A model generated the notes under the pieces. It ran no database searches, was not told the DNA's origin, and saw only the letters and a program-made list of their open reading frames with translations. Positions 8,828 through 19,588 of a stretch of DNA of 64,000 nt are shown here, piece by piece. Within the stretch, counting starts at the first letter, position 1, and the number at the start of each line of letters is the position of its first letter. The translations under genes were made by a program, and so were the position numbers. The DNA is from Rhizobium oryzicola (lineage in GTDB: Bacteria > Pseudomonadota > Alphaproteobacteria > Rhizobiales > Rhizobiaceae), in assembly GCF_030504645.1 (NCBI RefSeq), contig NZ_JAUKWQ010000001.1:186001-250000 (forward strand), written 5' to 3'.

Positions 8828-9658
8828 ATGAGACCCGCGCGCATCATTATTCTAGCCGTTGCCATTGGAGCAGCAGGCTTGGCTGGTCTGTTGGCCATGC
8901 AACTGAGCGGCACGCGTGAAGTCGTTCAGCAGACCAAAGAGGTTATCCGCAAGGAGCCGACCGTCAATGTTCTGGTGTCTGCCGAAAATCTGCCTGTTGG
9001 CAGCCGGCTGAACGACAAGTCCCTGCGCTGGATGGCTTGGCCCGAAGGGTCGATCGTCGAAGGCTTCATTACCGACCGCACCCGACCCAATGCCATCGGC
9101 GAACTCACAGGTCAGGTTGTTCGCCTGCCGATATTCGTGGGCGAACCACTCCGGGCCGAGAAGGTCGCAGACTCCTCCAACAGAATAATGTCCTCCCTTC
9201 TGCCGTCCGGAAAGCGGGCGATTGCGACAGAAATTTCGGCGACGACCGGGGCCGGCGGCTTCGTGCTGCCGAACGACCGCGTCGATGTCATCATGGTGCG
9301 CAAGAACGAGGACGGACGCTATGCGAGCGACTACGTTCTGAACAATATCCGGGTTCTCGCGATCGACCAGCGTATCGAGGAAAAGGATGACGGCACCAAA
9401 ACCGTCCTTGGCACCACGGCCACCCTCGAATTGACGCCCGACCAGGCAAAGATCATGACGGTTGCCCAGCAGATGGCCGATCGCCTGACGCTGGCGCTGC
9501 GTTCGGTGGCCGATGCTCAGGACCCCGACAGTCCATCCGCGGACTATCTGCTGAAGAGCGCTGACGGCAAGTCCGACGTGCAGGTCATCAAGTCCGGATC
9601 CATCGTGAAGGCGTCGTCCTCTGGCAGCAATGCCGGCAGCAGCATGGTGCAGAGGTAA
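8828..9658 (+). CDS. cpaB: Tad pilus assembly protein CpaB/RcpC
   Basis: 276 aa from the ATG at 8828 (AAGGA at 8817-8821); the longer frame would use a TTG two codons upstream. One N-terminal transmembrane helix (3-23), then an SAF-type domain (about 48-110, VNVLVSAENLPVGSRL...) and a beta-rich periplasmic domain (about 120-240). The C-terminus is Ser/Gly-rich. In Tad systems this periplasmic or outer-membrane-associated protein supports the CpaC secretin. First gene of the operon running to tadC; 3 bp separate it from cpaC. Confidence 0.93.
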   Translation: MRPARIIILAVAIGAAGLAGLLAMQLSGTREVVQQTKEVIRKEPTVNVLVSAENLPVGSRLNDKSLRWMAWPEGSIVEGFITDRTRPNAIGELTGQVVRLPIFVGEPLRAEKVADSSNRIMSSLLPSGKRAIATEISATTGAGGFVLPNDRVDVIMVRKNEDGRYASDYVLNNIRVLAIDQRIEEKDDGTKTVLGTTATLELTPDQAKIMTVAQQMADRLTLALRSVADAQDPDSPSADYLLKSADGKSDVQVIKSGSIVKASSSGSNAGSSMVQR

Positions 9659-9661
9659 GCG

Positions 9662-11251
9662 ATGCGCGGGAGCAATTGCGTGGCACATTTGAAAAATAAG
9701 TTCCGGTCGTCTGCGGCTTTCGCGCTCAGCTTCAGCCTTGCCGTTACGGGCATGCTGCCGAACATTTTGCCACTCCAGCTCGAGGTTTCTGCGGCTCATG
9801 CCGCAGATCAGAGCGTTCTGAGAATCGCCGACGTCGGACGCGGCGCCCATAAGCGTGTGAAGCTTGGCCTCAACAAGGCACTGGTCGTGGATCTGCCTGT
9901 CGATGCCCATGATATTCTGGTGGCGGATCCTTCCATGGCAGATGCCGTCACGCGCACGTCGCGGCGCATCTACCTGTTCGGCAAGTCCGTCGGCCAGACG
10001 AATATCTTCATTTTTGGTGCCGGAGGCGAAGAGATCGTGAGCCTCGATCTGGAAGTGGAGCGCGATATTGCAGGGCTTGAGCAGAACCTGCGCCGTTTCC
10101 TGCCCGAATCCGACATCAAGGTCGAAATCGTCTCCGACAACATCGTGCTCACCGGTTCGGTCAGGACGCCACAGGATGCAGCCCAGGCGGAACGACTGGC
10201 CCGTGCCTTCCTCAAGGGCGGTGAGGCAACCACCCGCAACACGACAGCGACCAGCCAGAGCAATGGCGACGGCGCCGTGGCCATCTACGCCGAAGACCGT
10301 CAGACATCGCAGATCGTCAACCTCTTGACGATCGAGGGTGAAGATCAGGTGACGCTGAAGGTTACCGTGGCGGAAGTCAGCCGTCAGGTGCTGAAGCAGC
10401 TTGGCTTTAACGGGTCGGTCAATGTCAACGGCAGTTCGGCACGCGGGGGCATTTCCTTTGCCAACCCGGCCAATCTGGGCAATGCCGTCAACCTTGGTGG
10501 CATTGGCGGTGCGGCAGGCAAGATCGGAACCACTGCGCTTGCAACATATGTCAATGCGATGGAACAGGCGGGGGTCATGCGCACGCTGGCAGAGCCGAGC
10601 CTGACTGCGATTTCCGGCGAGCAGGCCAAGTTCTACGTTGGCGGCCAGTTCCGCATGGCAGCCCAGCAGAATGTGGATGTGGACAGCAATAACAAGACCA
10701 CGGTGACGCGAGCCATCGATACGGTCGATTACGGCATCCAGCTGAATTTCCGCCCCGTTGTCCTTTCGGCCGGACGCATCAGTCTCAAGATCGAGACAAA
10801 CGTATCCGAACCGACCTACGAAGGCTCTGTCGCAACTGGCAACGGCAGTTCGCTGTCGGTTCCCGGTTCCACCTATATGTCGATCCGTAAGCGCGAAGCC
10901 TCCACATCCGTCGAGCTGCCCTCCGGCGGCTCTATCGTGATCGCCGGCCTCGTGCAGGACAATGTCCGCCAGGGCATGTCCGGACTGCCGGGCATTTCCA
11001 AGGTTCCAATCTTCGGCACTCTCTTCCGCAGCAAGGATTTCATCCGAAACGAAACGGAGCTTGTCATCATCGCGACTCCCTATCTGGTGCGGCCCGTTGC
11101 GCGCAACGAGCTTGCGCGGCCCGATGACAACTTCAATCCGACCGATGATGGTTCAATGTATTTCCTGAACCGGGTCAACAAGCTTTACGGACGCAAGGAG
11201 CAGGCCAATACGGGCCAGTATCACGGCGCCGTCGGCTTCATCTACAAGTGA
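9662..11251 (+). CDS. cpaC: Tad outer-membrane secretin CpaC/RcpA
   Basis: 529 aa. A long signal peptide (about residues 1-47, ending SAAHAAD) is followed by the pilus_N domain (about 50-120), a BON-like domain (about 140-200) and the secretin pore domain (about 255-480). The secretin signature is visible as VELPSGGSIVIAGLVQDN and GLPGISKVPIFGTLFRS. It forms the outer-membrane channel through which the Flp pilus exits. The stop overlaps a possible GTG start of cpaD. Confidence 0.96.
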   Translation: MRGSNCVAHLKNKFRSSAAFALSFSLAVTGMLPNILPLQLEVSAAHAADQSVLRIADVGRGAHKRVKLGLNKALVVDLPVDAHDILVADPSMADAVTRTSRRIYLFGKSVGQTNIFIFGAGGEEIVSLDLEVERDIAGLEQNLRRFLPESDIKVEIVSDNIVLTGSVRTPQDAAQAERLARAFLKGGEATTRNTTATSQSNGDGAVAIYAEDRQTSQIVNLLTIEGEDQVTLKVTVAEVSRQVLKQLGFNGSVNVNGSSARGGISFANPANLGNAVNLGGIGGAAGKIGTTALATYVNAMEQAGVMRTLAEPSLTAISGEQAKFYVGGQFRMAAQQNVDVDSNNKTTVTRAIDTVDYGIQLNFRPVVLSAGRISLKIETNVSEPTYEGSVATGNGSSLSVPGSTYMSIRKREASTSVELPSGGSIVIAGLVQDNVRQGMSGLPGISKVPIFGTLFRSKDFIRNETELVIIATPYLVRPVARNELARPDDNFNPTDDGSMYFLNRVNKLYGRKEQANTGQYHGAVGFIYK

Positions 11252-11262
11252 GAGCCCTGACC

Positions 11263-11913
11263 ATGACACGTACACTGCCCTCGGTTACTCTCCTGATCCT
11301 GTCCGGCCTTCTCGCCGGCTGCGGCAATTCGCAGCTGACCACCGGGTCCATTCCTGAAGATTACCGCGCACGTCATCCGATCGTTCTGACGGAAGCGCAG
11401 AGCGCCCTCGATATTCCAGTAGCGCCCAGCGACTACCGCCTCAGCACGGGCATGCGCGATACCGTGAAGGGCTTTGCGCAGAAATTCGTGCAATCCTCTT
11501 CGGGCTATGTGCAGATCCAGCTTCCGCAAGGGTCTCCCAACGCTGCAGCCGCGTCCCATCTGGCGCGCGATATCCGCACCGTTCTATCCGGGTCCGGCAT
11601 CCGTTCCGACCGCATCATCATGACTGCTTACGGTGCGGCTCCTTCGGGGGATGCAGCACCGATCCGGCTGTCTTTTGCTTCGACCCGCGCCGTCACCGCA
11701 TCCTGCGGCAACTGGCCGGAAGATTTGTCCAACGATACGATGGAAAATCGCAACTGGTACAATTTCGGCTGCGCCAGCCAGAACAATCTGGCAGCTCAGG
11801 TTGCCAACCCGACTGACCTGATGGCTCCGCGCGGCATGACGCCGATCGATGCCACGCGCCGCGCGAACGTGATCGGCGCCTATCGTGCCGGTACCGATCC
11901 GTCTTCGAAGTAA
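11263..11913 (+). CDS. cpaD: Tad pilus lipoprotein CpaD
   Basis: 216 aa from the ATG at 11263; a GTG at 11248 overlapping the cpaC stop is possible. Lipoprotein signal peptide with lipobox LLAGC. The mature part includes the CpaD-typical region SASTRAVTASCGNWPEDL-type segment with conserved Cys, and NFGCASQNNLAAQVANPTDL near the C-terminus. Tad loci encode this outer-membrane-associated lipoprotein next to the secretin. 15 bp separate it from cpaE. Confidence 0.92.
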   Translation: MTRTLPSVTLLILSGLLAGCGNSQLTTGSIPEDYRARHPIVLTEAQSALDIPVAPSDYRLSTGMRDTVKGFAQKFVQSSSGYVQIQLPQGSPNAAAASHLARDIRTVLSGSGIRSDRIIMTAYGAAPSGDAAPIRLSFASTRAVTASCGNWPEDLSNDTMENRNWYNFGCASQNNLAAQVANPTDLMAPRGMTPIDATRRANVIGAYRAGTDPSSK

Positions 11914-11928
11914 GGGGAGGGCACGAAA

Positions 11929-13218
11929 ATGAACGCGATCGAATACGAAATACGAAAGCCTCTTGAGAATGAGGCAGCCGATTCCGGCCAGAGCCGATCC
12001 ACAGACTTCGAAACCCTGCGACCGCTGCCGCGCATCTCCATCCATGCTTTCTGTGAAAGCGACGGAATGTTGCGCGTTATCGAGCGGCTTGGACAGGACC
12101 GCCGGATGGCGAAGGTGAATCTCAAGGTCACAAGCGGCAGTACAGCCGCAGCGGCCAACATGTTCGCTTCAACGCCGACGCCGAACCTCATCATCCTCGA
12201 AACGGATTCTGTGCCGGCGACGCTCCTGCAGGATCTCGCTCCGCTGGCGGAAGTCTGCGATGCCTCCACCCGTGTGATCATTATTGGCCGACACAACGAT
12301 ATTGCACTTTATCGCGAGCTGATCCGCAACGGCATTTCCGAATATCTCGTTGCTCCCGTCAAAATGGCGGATCTCTTGTCCTCCATTGCCAGTATCTTCG
12401 TGGATCCGGAAGCCGAGCCGCTGGGTCGTTCGATTGCCTTCATCGGTGCAAAGGGCGGCGTTGGTTCGTCCACCGTTGCGCACAATTGTGCTTTCGGCAT
12501 TTCTTCGCTCTTCTCTACGGAGACTATCCTGGCGGATCTCGATCTTGCGTATGGGACGGCCAATATCGACTTCGATCAGGACCCGGCACAGGGCATTGCT
12601 GAAGCGGTCTTCGCACCTGAGCGTCTAGACGAGGTTTTTCTCGACCGCCTGCTGACCAAATGCTCCGAACATCTGTCGCTTTTGGCAGCGCCGTCCATGC
12701 TTGACCGTACCTATGATTTCGAGGGTCGGGCCTTCCAGCCGGTGATCGAGATCCTTCAGCGCAGTGCTCCGGTCGCAGTACTCGACGTACCGCATGCCTG
12801 GTCGGAGTGGACGCGTTCCGTGTTGGCCGAAGCCGATGAAGTGGTGATTACCGCCGTGCCGGATCTCGCCAATCTGCGCAATGCCAAGAACCTGCTGGAT
12901 GCGCTGAAGAAGCTGCGTCCCAATGATCGCCCGCCGCATCTGGTGCTCAATCAGGTGGGAATGCCGAAGCGACCGGAAATCACACCTGCCGATTTCGCCG
13001 AGCCGCTAGAGCTGGAGCCGATTGCCATCATTCCCTTCGATGGTGCGATCTTCGGCAATGCTGCCAATAGCGGGCGGATGATTTCTGAAATCGACGCCAA
13101 GGGGCCGATCGCGGAAACCTTTTCGCAATTGGCCCACACCGTGACGGGGCGGGCCACTTTGAAGAAGACTCGCGGTCAAGGTCTCCTGAAGATGCTGGGC
13201 CTTTTGAAGCGCAAGTGA
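11929..13218 (+). CDS. cpaE: Tad pilus ParA/MinD-like ATPase CpaE/TadZ
   Basis: 429 aa with a strong RBS (GGGGAGG). The N-terminal receiver-like domain (about 35-160) is atypical. The C-terminal MinD/ParA-type domain carries the deviant Walker A GAKGGVGSST (173-182), switch region LADLDLAYGTANID and AVLDVPHAW. TadZ/CpaE proteins localise the Tad machine, usually to a pole. In operon between cpaD and cpaF. Confidence 0.94.
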   Translation: MNAIEYEIRKPLENEAADSGQSRSTDFETLRPLPRISIHAFCESDGMLRVIERLGQDRRMAKVNLKVTSGSTAAAANMFASTPTPNLIILETDSVPATLLQDLAPLAEVCDASTRVIIIGRHNDIALYRELIRNGISEYLVAPVKMADLLSSIASIFVDPEAEPLGRSIAFIGAKGGVGSSTVAHNCAFGISSLFSTETILADLDLAYGTANIDFDQDPAQGIAEAVFAPERLDEVFLDRLLTKCSEHLSLLAAPSMLDRTYDFEGRAFQPVIEILQRSAPVAVLDVPHAWSEWTRSVLAEADEVVITAVPDLANLRNAKNLLDALKKLRPNDRPPHLVLNQVGMPKRPEITPADFAEPLELEPIAIIPFDGAIFGNAANSGRMISEIDAKGPIAETFSQLAHTVTGRATLKKTRGQGLLKMLGLLKRK

Positions 13219-13246
13219 ATTGAGACAAGTCATCTAACTGGATTGA

Positions 13247-14746
<1,500 letters not shown>

Positions 14747-14769
14747 CCGCTGGCGGGGGGGGCTCGAGC

Positions 14770-15768
14770 GTGAATGTCACCTTATTGGCTGTTATGCTTC
14801 TGGTTGCCATCGCTGCGGCGACGCTTGCCTATGGCCTGATGTATTCACGAATCGAGGTCGAGAAGAAGACCCAGAGCCGCGTGAAGCGCGTTCGAACAAG
14901 CGACAACGAGCGTGACCGGGTCAAGGCCGCCCAGGATCGCGTTCAGGAACTTTCCAAGCGGCGCAAGTCGCTGCAGGATTCGCTGAAAGAGCTGGAAGAC
15001 AAGGAGAAGTCAAAGCGCGTCAAGAACCGCACGATGAAGGCGCGGCTTGAACAATCCGGCCTGTCGATCGACCTGAGACGGTTTTACCTCTACAGCGGCG
15101 GTTTCGCCCTGTTCATCGCGCTTCTCGCCCTCTTGGCCGATGTGCCGCTGTTTGGCGTCCTTGGTATTGTCTTCGTGACCGGTCTTGGCTTGCCGCGCTG
15201 GACCGTCGGCTTTCTCATCTCACGGCGCCAGAACAAGTTTCTCGAGGAGTTTCCAAACGCGCTCGACGTGATGGTGCGATCGATCCGCTCCGGCCTGCCG
15301 CTCAACGACGCCATGCGACTCATCGCGTCAGATGGGCCTGAGCCCGTGAAAACAGAATTCCGCCGTGTGATCGAATCTCAGCAGGTGGGCTTGAGCATTC
15401 CCGATGCCTGCGCGCGCATGGTCAATACGATGCCGCTGCCGGAGGTGAACTTCTTCGCCATCGTGATCGCGATCCAGAGCCAGGCAGGCGGCAATCTGTC
15501 CGAAGCGCTCAGCAATCTTTCCAAGGTTCTGCGCGATCGGCGCAAGATGAAGGCAAAGGTGAAGGCGCTCTCCATGGAAGCCAAGGCATCCGCCGTCATC
15601 ATCGGCTCTTTGCCCTTCGTGGTATCGCTGCTCGTGTATCTGACGTCGCCTGCCTATATCGAAGTTCTGTTCGTGGATTCGCGGGGACACTTCATTCTGC
15701 TGTTCTCAGCCATCTGGATGTCGATAGGGATCTTCGTCATGCGCCAAATGATCAATTTTGATATCTGA
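14770..15768 (+). CDS. tadB: Tad inner-membrane platform protein TadB
   Basis: 332 aa from a GTG start at 14770, preceded by an unusual run of Gs (14754-14762) that serves as, or overlaps, the RBS. One N-terminal helix (2-22), a strongly charged, probably coiled-coil segment (about 30-95), two transmembrane helices (about 103-150), a T2SSF cytoplasmic domain (about 160-290, EFPNALDVMVRSIRSGLPL) and two C-terminal helices. With TadC it forms the GspF-like platform. Confidence 0.93.
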   Translation: MNVTLLAVMLLVAIAAATLAYGLMYSRIEVEKKTQSRVKRVRTSDNERDRVKAAQDRVQELSKRRKSLQDSLKELEDKEKSKRVKNRTMKARLEQSGLSIDLRRFYLYSGGFALFIALLALLADVPLFGVLGIVFVTGLGLPRWTVGFLISRRQNKFLEEFPNALDVMVRSIRSGLPLNDAMRLIASDGPEPVKTEFRRVIESQQVGLSIPDACARMVNTMPLPEVNFFAIVIAIQSQAGGNLSEALSNLSKVLRDRRKMKAKVKALSMEAKASAVIIGSLPFVVSLLVYLTSPAYIEVLFVDSRGHFILLFSAIWMSIGIFVMRQMINFDI

Positions 15769-15776
15769 GGTGGATC

Positions 15777-16757
15777 ATGTCTGAAGCCCTGGCCGCGAAA
15801 CTGACTGATCCCGTCACTCTGATTGCTCTTCTCGTGGCGTTCGCTGTGTTTGCCACGCTTTACACGCTTGTCCTGCCTTATCTGGAAGGCACCAGCCTGC
15901 AAAAGCGCATGAAAGCCGTTTCTTCCGAGCGTGAACAGATGCGCGCCCGTGAACGGGCACGCATGAACGCCGAAAGCTCGCGCGCATCCCTTCGCACCCA
16001 GAACAACAAGTCCGCGCGACAGATTGTGGAACGCTTCAATCTGCGCAAGGCGCTGGTGGACGATAACACCGTCAACCGTCTGAAATCTGCGGGCCTTCGT
16101 TCACAAAATGCGCTGAACATCTTCCTGGTCTGCCGCTTCCTGCTGCCGTTCGGCTTCCTCTCCGCCGTCGGCTTCTGGATTTTCGTACTCGATAACCTGT
16201 CATCCAAACCATTTCCCGTGCGGCTGCTGGCAACCATTGTCGCGGGCTATGTCGGCTTCTACACGCCCAATATTTATGTCACGAACCTCGTCAACAAGCG
16301 TCAGGCCTCGATCAAGCGCGCCTGGCCGGATGCGCTGGACCTGATGCTGATCTGCGTGGAGTCGGGCATTTCGCTGGAAGCCGCTATGCGTCGCGTGGCG
16401 GATGAAATTGCCAGCCAGTCGGCAGAATTGGCCGAGGAAATGGTGCTGACCACGGCGGAACTGTCCTTCCTGCCAGACCGTCGTGTCGCGCTGGAAAACC
16501 TTGCGATCCGCACACAGTTGGACGGTGTGAAGGCCGTGACCACTGCTCTTATTCAGGCCGAGCGTTACGGTACGCCGATTGCACAGGCTCTGCGCGTGCT
16601 CGCCCAAGAAGGCCGTGACGAGCGCATGAACGAAGCCGAAAAGAAGGCAGCCGCTTTGCCGCCCAAGCTCACCGTTCCGATGATCCTGTTCTTCCTGCCG
16701 GTGCTGATCGCCGTTATCCTCGGCCCAGCAGGAATCCGCGTTTCCGATCGTTTCTGA
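15777..16757 (+). CDS. tadC: Tad inner-membrane platform protein TadC
   Basis: 326 aa, 8 bp after tadB. One N-terminal transmembrane helix (about 12-32), a basic linker, two helices (about 115-165), a T2SSF domain (WPDALDLMLICVESGISLEAAM, about 180-295) and a C-terminal helix (FFLPVLIAVILGPAGI). Paralogue and partner of TadB. Last gene of the rightward operon; it runs convergently into tadD and no terminator is obvious in the 43-bp gap. Confidence 0.93.
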   Translation: MSEALAAKLTDPVTLIALLVAFAVFATLYTLVLPYLEGTSLQKRMKAVSSEREQMRARERARMNAESSRASLRTQNNKSARQIVERFNLRKALVDDNTVNRLKSAGLRSQNALNIFLVCRFLLPFGFLSAVGFWIFVLDNLSSKPFPVRLLATIVAGYVGFYTPNIYVTNLVNKRQASIKRAWPDALDLMLICVESGISLEAAMRRVADEIASQSAELAEEMVLTTAELSFLPDRRVALENLAIRTQLDGVKAVTTALIQAERYGTPIAQALRVLAQEGRDERMNEAEKKAAALPPKLTVPMILFFLPVLIAVILGPAGIRVSDRF

Positions 16758-16800
16758 AAAAATTCGGGACAGTCGTCAGCGCTGGAATTTCATTAATGGT

Positions 16801-17643
16801 TCAATTGGTCGAAGGCTTTTTGGAGTGCGCGTCGGCAGCGGCGAGCTGCTTCCAGGAATTCTGCTGAGAAAGCATGGTGCGCAGATAGGTCACGTTGGCT
16901 TCCGCCTGGGCGGGATCGAGTTCGCGGCGTGCGATTTGTTCGGCTTCTGCGAAGCGCCCCTGCAGCCCAACGACAAGCGCCAGGTTCTGACGCACGCGAC
17001 TATCGGCACCTGGCTGAGCAACGGCGGATTTCAGATAGGTTTCCGCGTCACGCAGATTGCCCGACAGCACATAGGACATGCCGAGATTGGAGAGAACGCT
17101 GGGTTCGTTCGGTTGCGCATCGAGCGCCATGCGGTAGCGATCACGCGCCTCCTGGGAACGTCCCATCTGGTCCAGCACCGCACCTTCTGCAGAATAGAGG
17201 CGCCAGTCCGGGCGATCCGGCGTCTGCGCCCGGCCAATGGTGGCAAGCGCCTGCTCCAGCTGCCCCGCCGCGGCTTGCGCCTTGCCATAGGCAGCCAGCA
17301 CTTCGCGGTCGCTTGGATAGGCGATAGCCACCTGCTGCATCACGGCGAGTGCTTGGGCGTTCTTGCCGTTCATCCGCAGGATATTGGCATAGTTCAAACC
17401 AATGTTGCGATCCTTCGGGGAGCGGTCATAGGCAAGCGCTATGCTGCGTTCAGCGGCTGCCAGTTCGGTCGCATTCATCGATTCGACGGGTTTGGACAGC
17501 GATGCCGCAGGAATGGAGCCGGTGGACATCTTGTCCGTCTTGCTGCTGGTTGCACAAGACGACAGCGAAAGAGCCAGGATGAGGGTACACGCGGAACCAA
17601 GGAGCATGCGCAAGCGGGCGGTCTTCGGTGCGGATACTGCCAT
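16801..17643 (-). CDS. tadD: Tad-associated TPR lipoprotein TadD-like
   Basis: 280 aa. The lipoprotein signal peptide has lipobox LSSC (about residue 29). TPR-type repeats follow across about 60-230 (for example SVLSNLGMSYVLSGNLRDAETY and NLALVVGLQGRFAEAEQIA). TadD proteins are pilotin-like lipoproteins needed for secretin assembly. Unlike the other core genes it is convergent to tadC with its own promoter. The 134-bp gap to divergent pepA contains CTGTTA-ACCC-TAACAG at about 17736-17751, a possible operator. Confidence 0.88.
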   Translation of the reverse strand: MAVSAPKTARLRMLLGSACTLILALSLSSCATSSKTDKMSTGSIPAASLSKPVESMNATELAAAERSIALAYDRSPKDRNIGLNYANILRMNGKNAQALAVMQQVAIAYPSDREVLAAYGKAQAAAGQLEQALATIGRAQTPDRPDWRLYSAEGAVLDQMGRSQEARDRYRMALDAQPNEPSVLSNLGMSYVLSGNLRDAETYLKSAVAQPGADSRVRQNLALVVGLQGRFAEAEQIARRELDPAQAEANVTYLRTMLSQQNSWKQLAAADAHSKKPSTN

Positions 17644-17777
17644 GATCGGTCTCTTGAGCTTGTGTTGCGCGCTCCGACATCCGGCGCAAAGCGTGCGGAT
17701 GGGGTGGCGCTATCCCGTCTCAAGCAATAATCTGTTAACCCTAACAGATCGTTAAATTCAGCTTTCGAAAGCCACCC

Positions 17778-19166
17778 ATGACCCCGTACCAGTACCTCGA
17801 AAGACCCTCGCTTTTCCGGGCTTTTTCTGCCGATGCACTGCCCATCCATGCCGTCACGCCTGCCGAACTGGAGGGTGAAAGCCTGCCCGAATCAGTCAAG
17901 GCCTGGGCCAAGGCGGCAGGCTTCAAGGCAGAAGCCGGCACCATGACCTTGCTGCCCGGCGTCGATGGTAAGCTTGCGGGCGCATTGTTCGGCCTGGGCG
18001 CAGAGCCAGCTGATTCGCCCTTCATCACGGGCAAGCTCGCACGCTCCCTGCCTGCAGGCGCTTGGCGTTTCGAGAAAGCGTCCGTTCCTGTGGAGCGCCT
18101 GGCCTTCGGCTGGGGTCTCGGTGCCTACAGTTTCGATCGGTACAAGACGGCAAAGACGCCGGAAGCCTTCCTTTGCCTGCCGGACGGCTTTGACCGCTCA
18201 GCCCTGGATCGTCAGATTGGCGCTGTCTATCTGGCGCGCGACCTCGTCAACACGCCGACCAATGACATGGGCCCTGAGGTTCTGGAGCAGGTTTTCCGGG
18301 CTCTTGCTGGTCATTACAAGGCGGAGGTGTCCGTCGTTCTTGGTGAGGAACTGCTGGAGAAGAATTTCCCACTGATCCACACGGTCGGTCGCGCCAGCGC
18401 TGAGGCGCCGCGGCTTCTGGAAATGCGCTGGGGCCGCAAGGGCGCCCGGAAGATCACGCTGGTCGGCAAGGGCGTCTGCTTTGACACCGGCGGTCTCGAC
18501 ATCAAGCCGCCGGCCTCCATGCTGCTGATGAAAAAGGATATGGGTGGCGCGGCCAATGTGCTGGCATTGGCACTGATGATCATGGACGCGGGCCTGGATC
18601 TCGATCTGCGTGTGCTGGTGCCGGCGGTGGAGAACTCGATTTCCGCCAATGCTTTCCGTCCTGGCGATATCTATCGCAGCCGCAAGGGCATCACCGTGCA
18701 GATCGACAATACCGATGCAGAAGGTCGCCTCATCCTTGCCGATGCGTTGGCCTATGCAGACGAGGAAAAGCCAGACCTGCTGGTCGACATGGCGACATTG
18801 ACGGGTGCTGCTCGCGTGGCGCTGGGGCCGGATCTGCCGCCCTTCTTTACCGATGACGAGGCCCTTTCGTCAGCCCTTCTGAGCGCCAGCGCTGCGGAAG
18901 ATGATCCGCTGTGGCGCATGCCGCTCTTCAAGGGCTATGAGAAGGATATCCGCTCTCGCGCGGCTGACATCACCAATGCGCCGGGTGGCGGCATGGCTGG
19001 CTCCATCACAGCTGCCCTCTTCCTGAAACGCTTCGTCAGCGATGCAGCGAGCTGGGTGCACTTCGATATCTATGCCTGGGTTCCGAGCGAGAAACCGCAT
19101 GCGCCTGTCGGCGGAGAAGCGCAGGCAATCCGCGCTCTCTTCCGCCATATCCGCAGCCTCGTTTAA
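17778..19166 (+). CDS. Leucyl aminopeptidase, M17 family
   Basis: 462 aa cytosolic metallo-exopeptidase. The metal-binding and catalytic core is present: VGKGVCFDTGGLDIKP with Lys231 and Asp236, and the family signature NTDAEGRL (311-318). It removes N-terminal residues in peptide turnover. It is shorter than E. coli PepA (about 503 aa) and has a divergent N-terminal domain, as in the PepA-like clade common in rhizobia. The MarR and NlpC/P60 genes follow on the same strand. Confidence 0.93.
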   Translation: MTPYQYLERPSLFRAFSADALPIHAVTPAELEGESLPESVKAWAKAAGFKAEAGTMTLLPGVDGKLAGALFGLGAEPADSPFITGKLARSLPAGAWRFEKASVPVERLAFGWGLGAYSFDRYKTAKTPEAFLCLPDGFDRSALDRQIGAVYLARDLVNTPTNDMGPEVLEQVFRALAGHYKAEVSVVLGEELLEKNFPLIHTVGRASAEAPRLLEMRWGRKGARKITLVGKGVCFDTGGLDIKPPASMLLMKKDMGGAANVLALALMIMDAGLDLDLRVLVPAVENSISANAFRPGDIYRSRKGITVQIDNTDAEGRLILADALAYADEEKPDLLVDMATLTGAARVALGPDLPPFFTDDEALSSALLSASAAEDDPLWRMPLFKGYEKDIRSRAADITNAPGGGMAGSITAALFLKRFVSDAASWVHFDIYAWVPSEKPHAPVGGEAQAIRALFRHIRSLV

Positions 19167-19230
19167 CGAGGCTTGCCTCTCGTTTCGGATGTGCCAAGAA
19201 TAGCCGGCAGGCAGGATGTATGGAGTTTGC

Positions 19231-19587
19231 ATGCCGGTTGAGATGACGCCGACGGAGGCGCTGAGCCTTTGGCACCGGGTGGCCCTGGAAGAAGTGCGGC
19301 GCGGCGGGCATGACCTCAGCTTCCGGCAGGTGGCGATCCTGCTGCACATCTATCTCGTGCCCCCGCCACATACCGTGCGCGGGCTCGCAGCCGCCCTTGG
19401 CGTGACCAAGCCGGTCATCACGCGCGCGCTCGATACGATGGGAGCGCTGAAATTGGTGGACCGCGAACGCGATCAGCGCGACAAGCGCAATGTCGTCGTC
19501 AAGCGCACGCTTGAGGGCGCCCTTTACCTGGAGAAATTCGGTGACCTGATCCGCGAGGAAGGTCGCCGCGCGATTGAGCGAGGATGA
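19231..19587 (+). CDS. MarR-family winged-helix regulator
   Basis: 118 aa from the ATG at 19231, with TGGAG 6 bases upstream. Winged-helix DNA-binding domain with recognition-helix region VRGLAAALGVTKPVITRALDTM and wing RERDQRDKRNVVV. It ends 1 bp before the NlpC/P60 gene, so the pair is translated together. Ligand and target are unknown; it may regulate its own operon. It lacks the long dimerisation helices of classical MarR proteins. Confidence 0.8.
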   Translation: MPVEMTPTEALSLWHRVALEEVRRGGHDLSFRQVAILLHIYLVPPPHTVRGLAAALGVTKPVITRALDTMGALKLVDRERDQRDKRNVVVKRTLEGALYLEKFGDLIREEGRRAIERG

Positions 19588-19588
19588 C

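Noticed and set aside
8852..9910. 352-codon open frame on - across cpaB and the start of cpaC
   Set aside because: Antisense shadow crossing two real genes.
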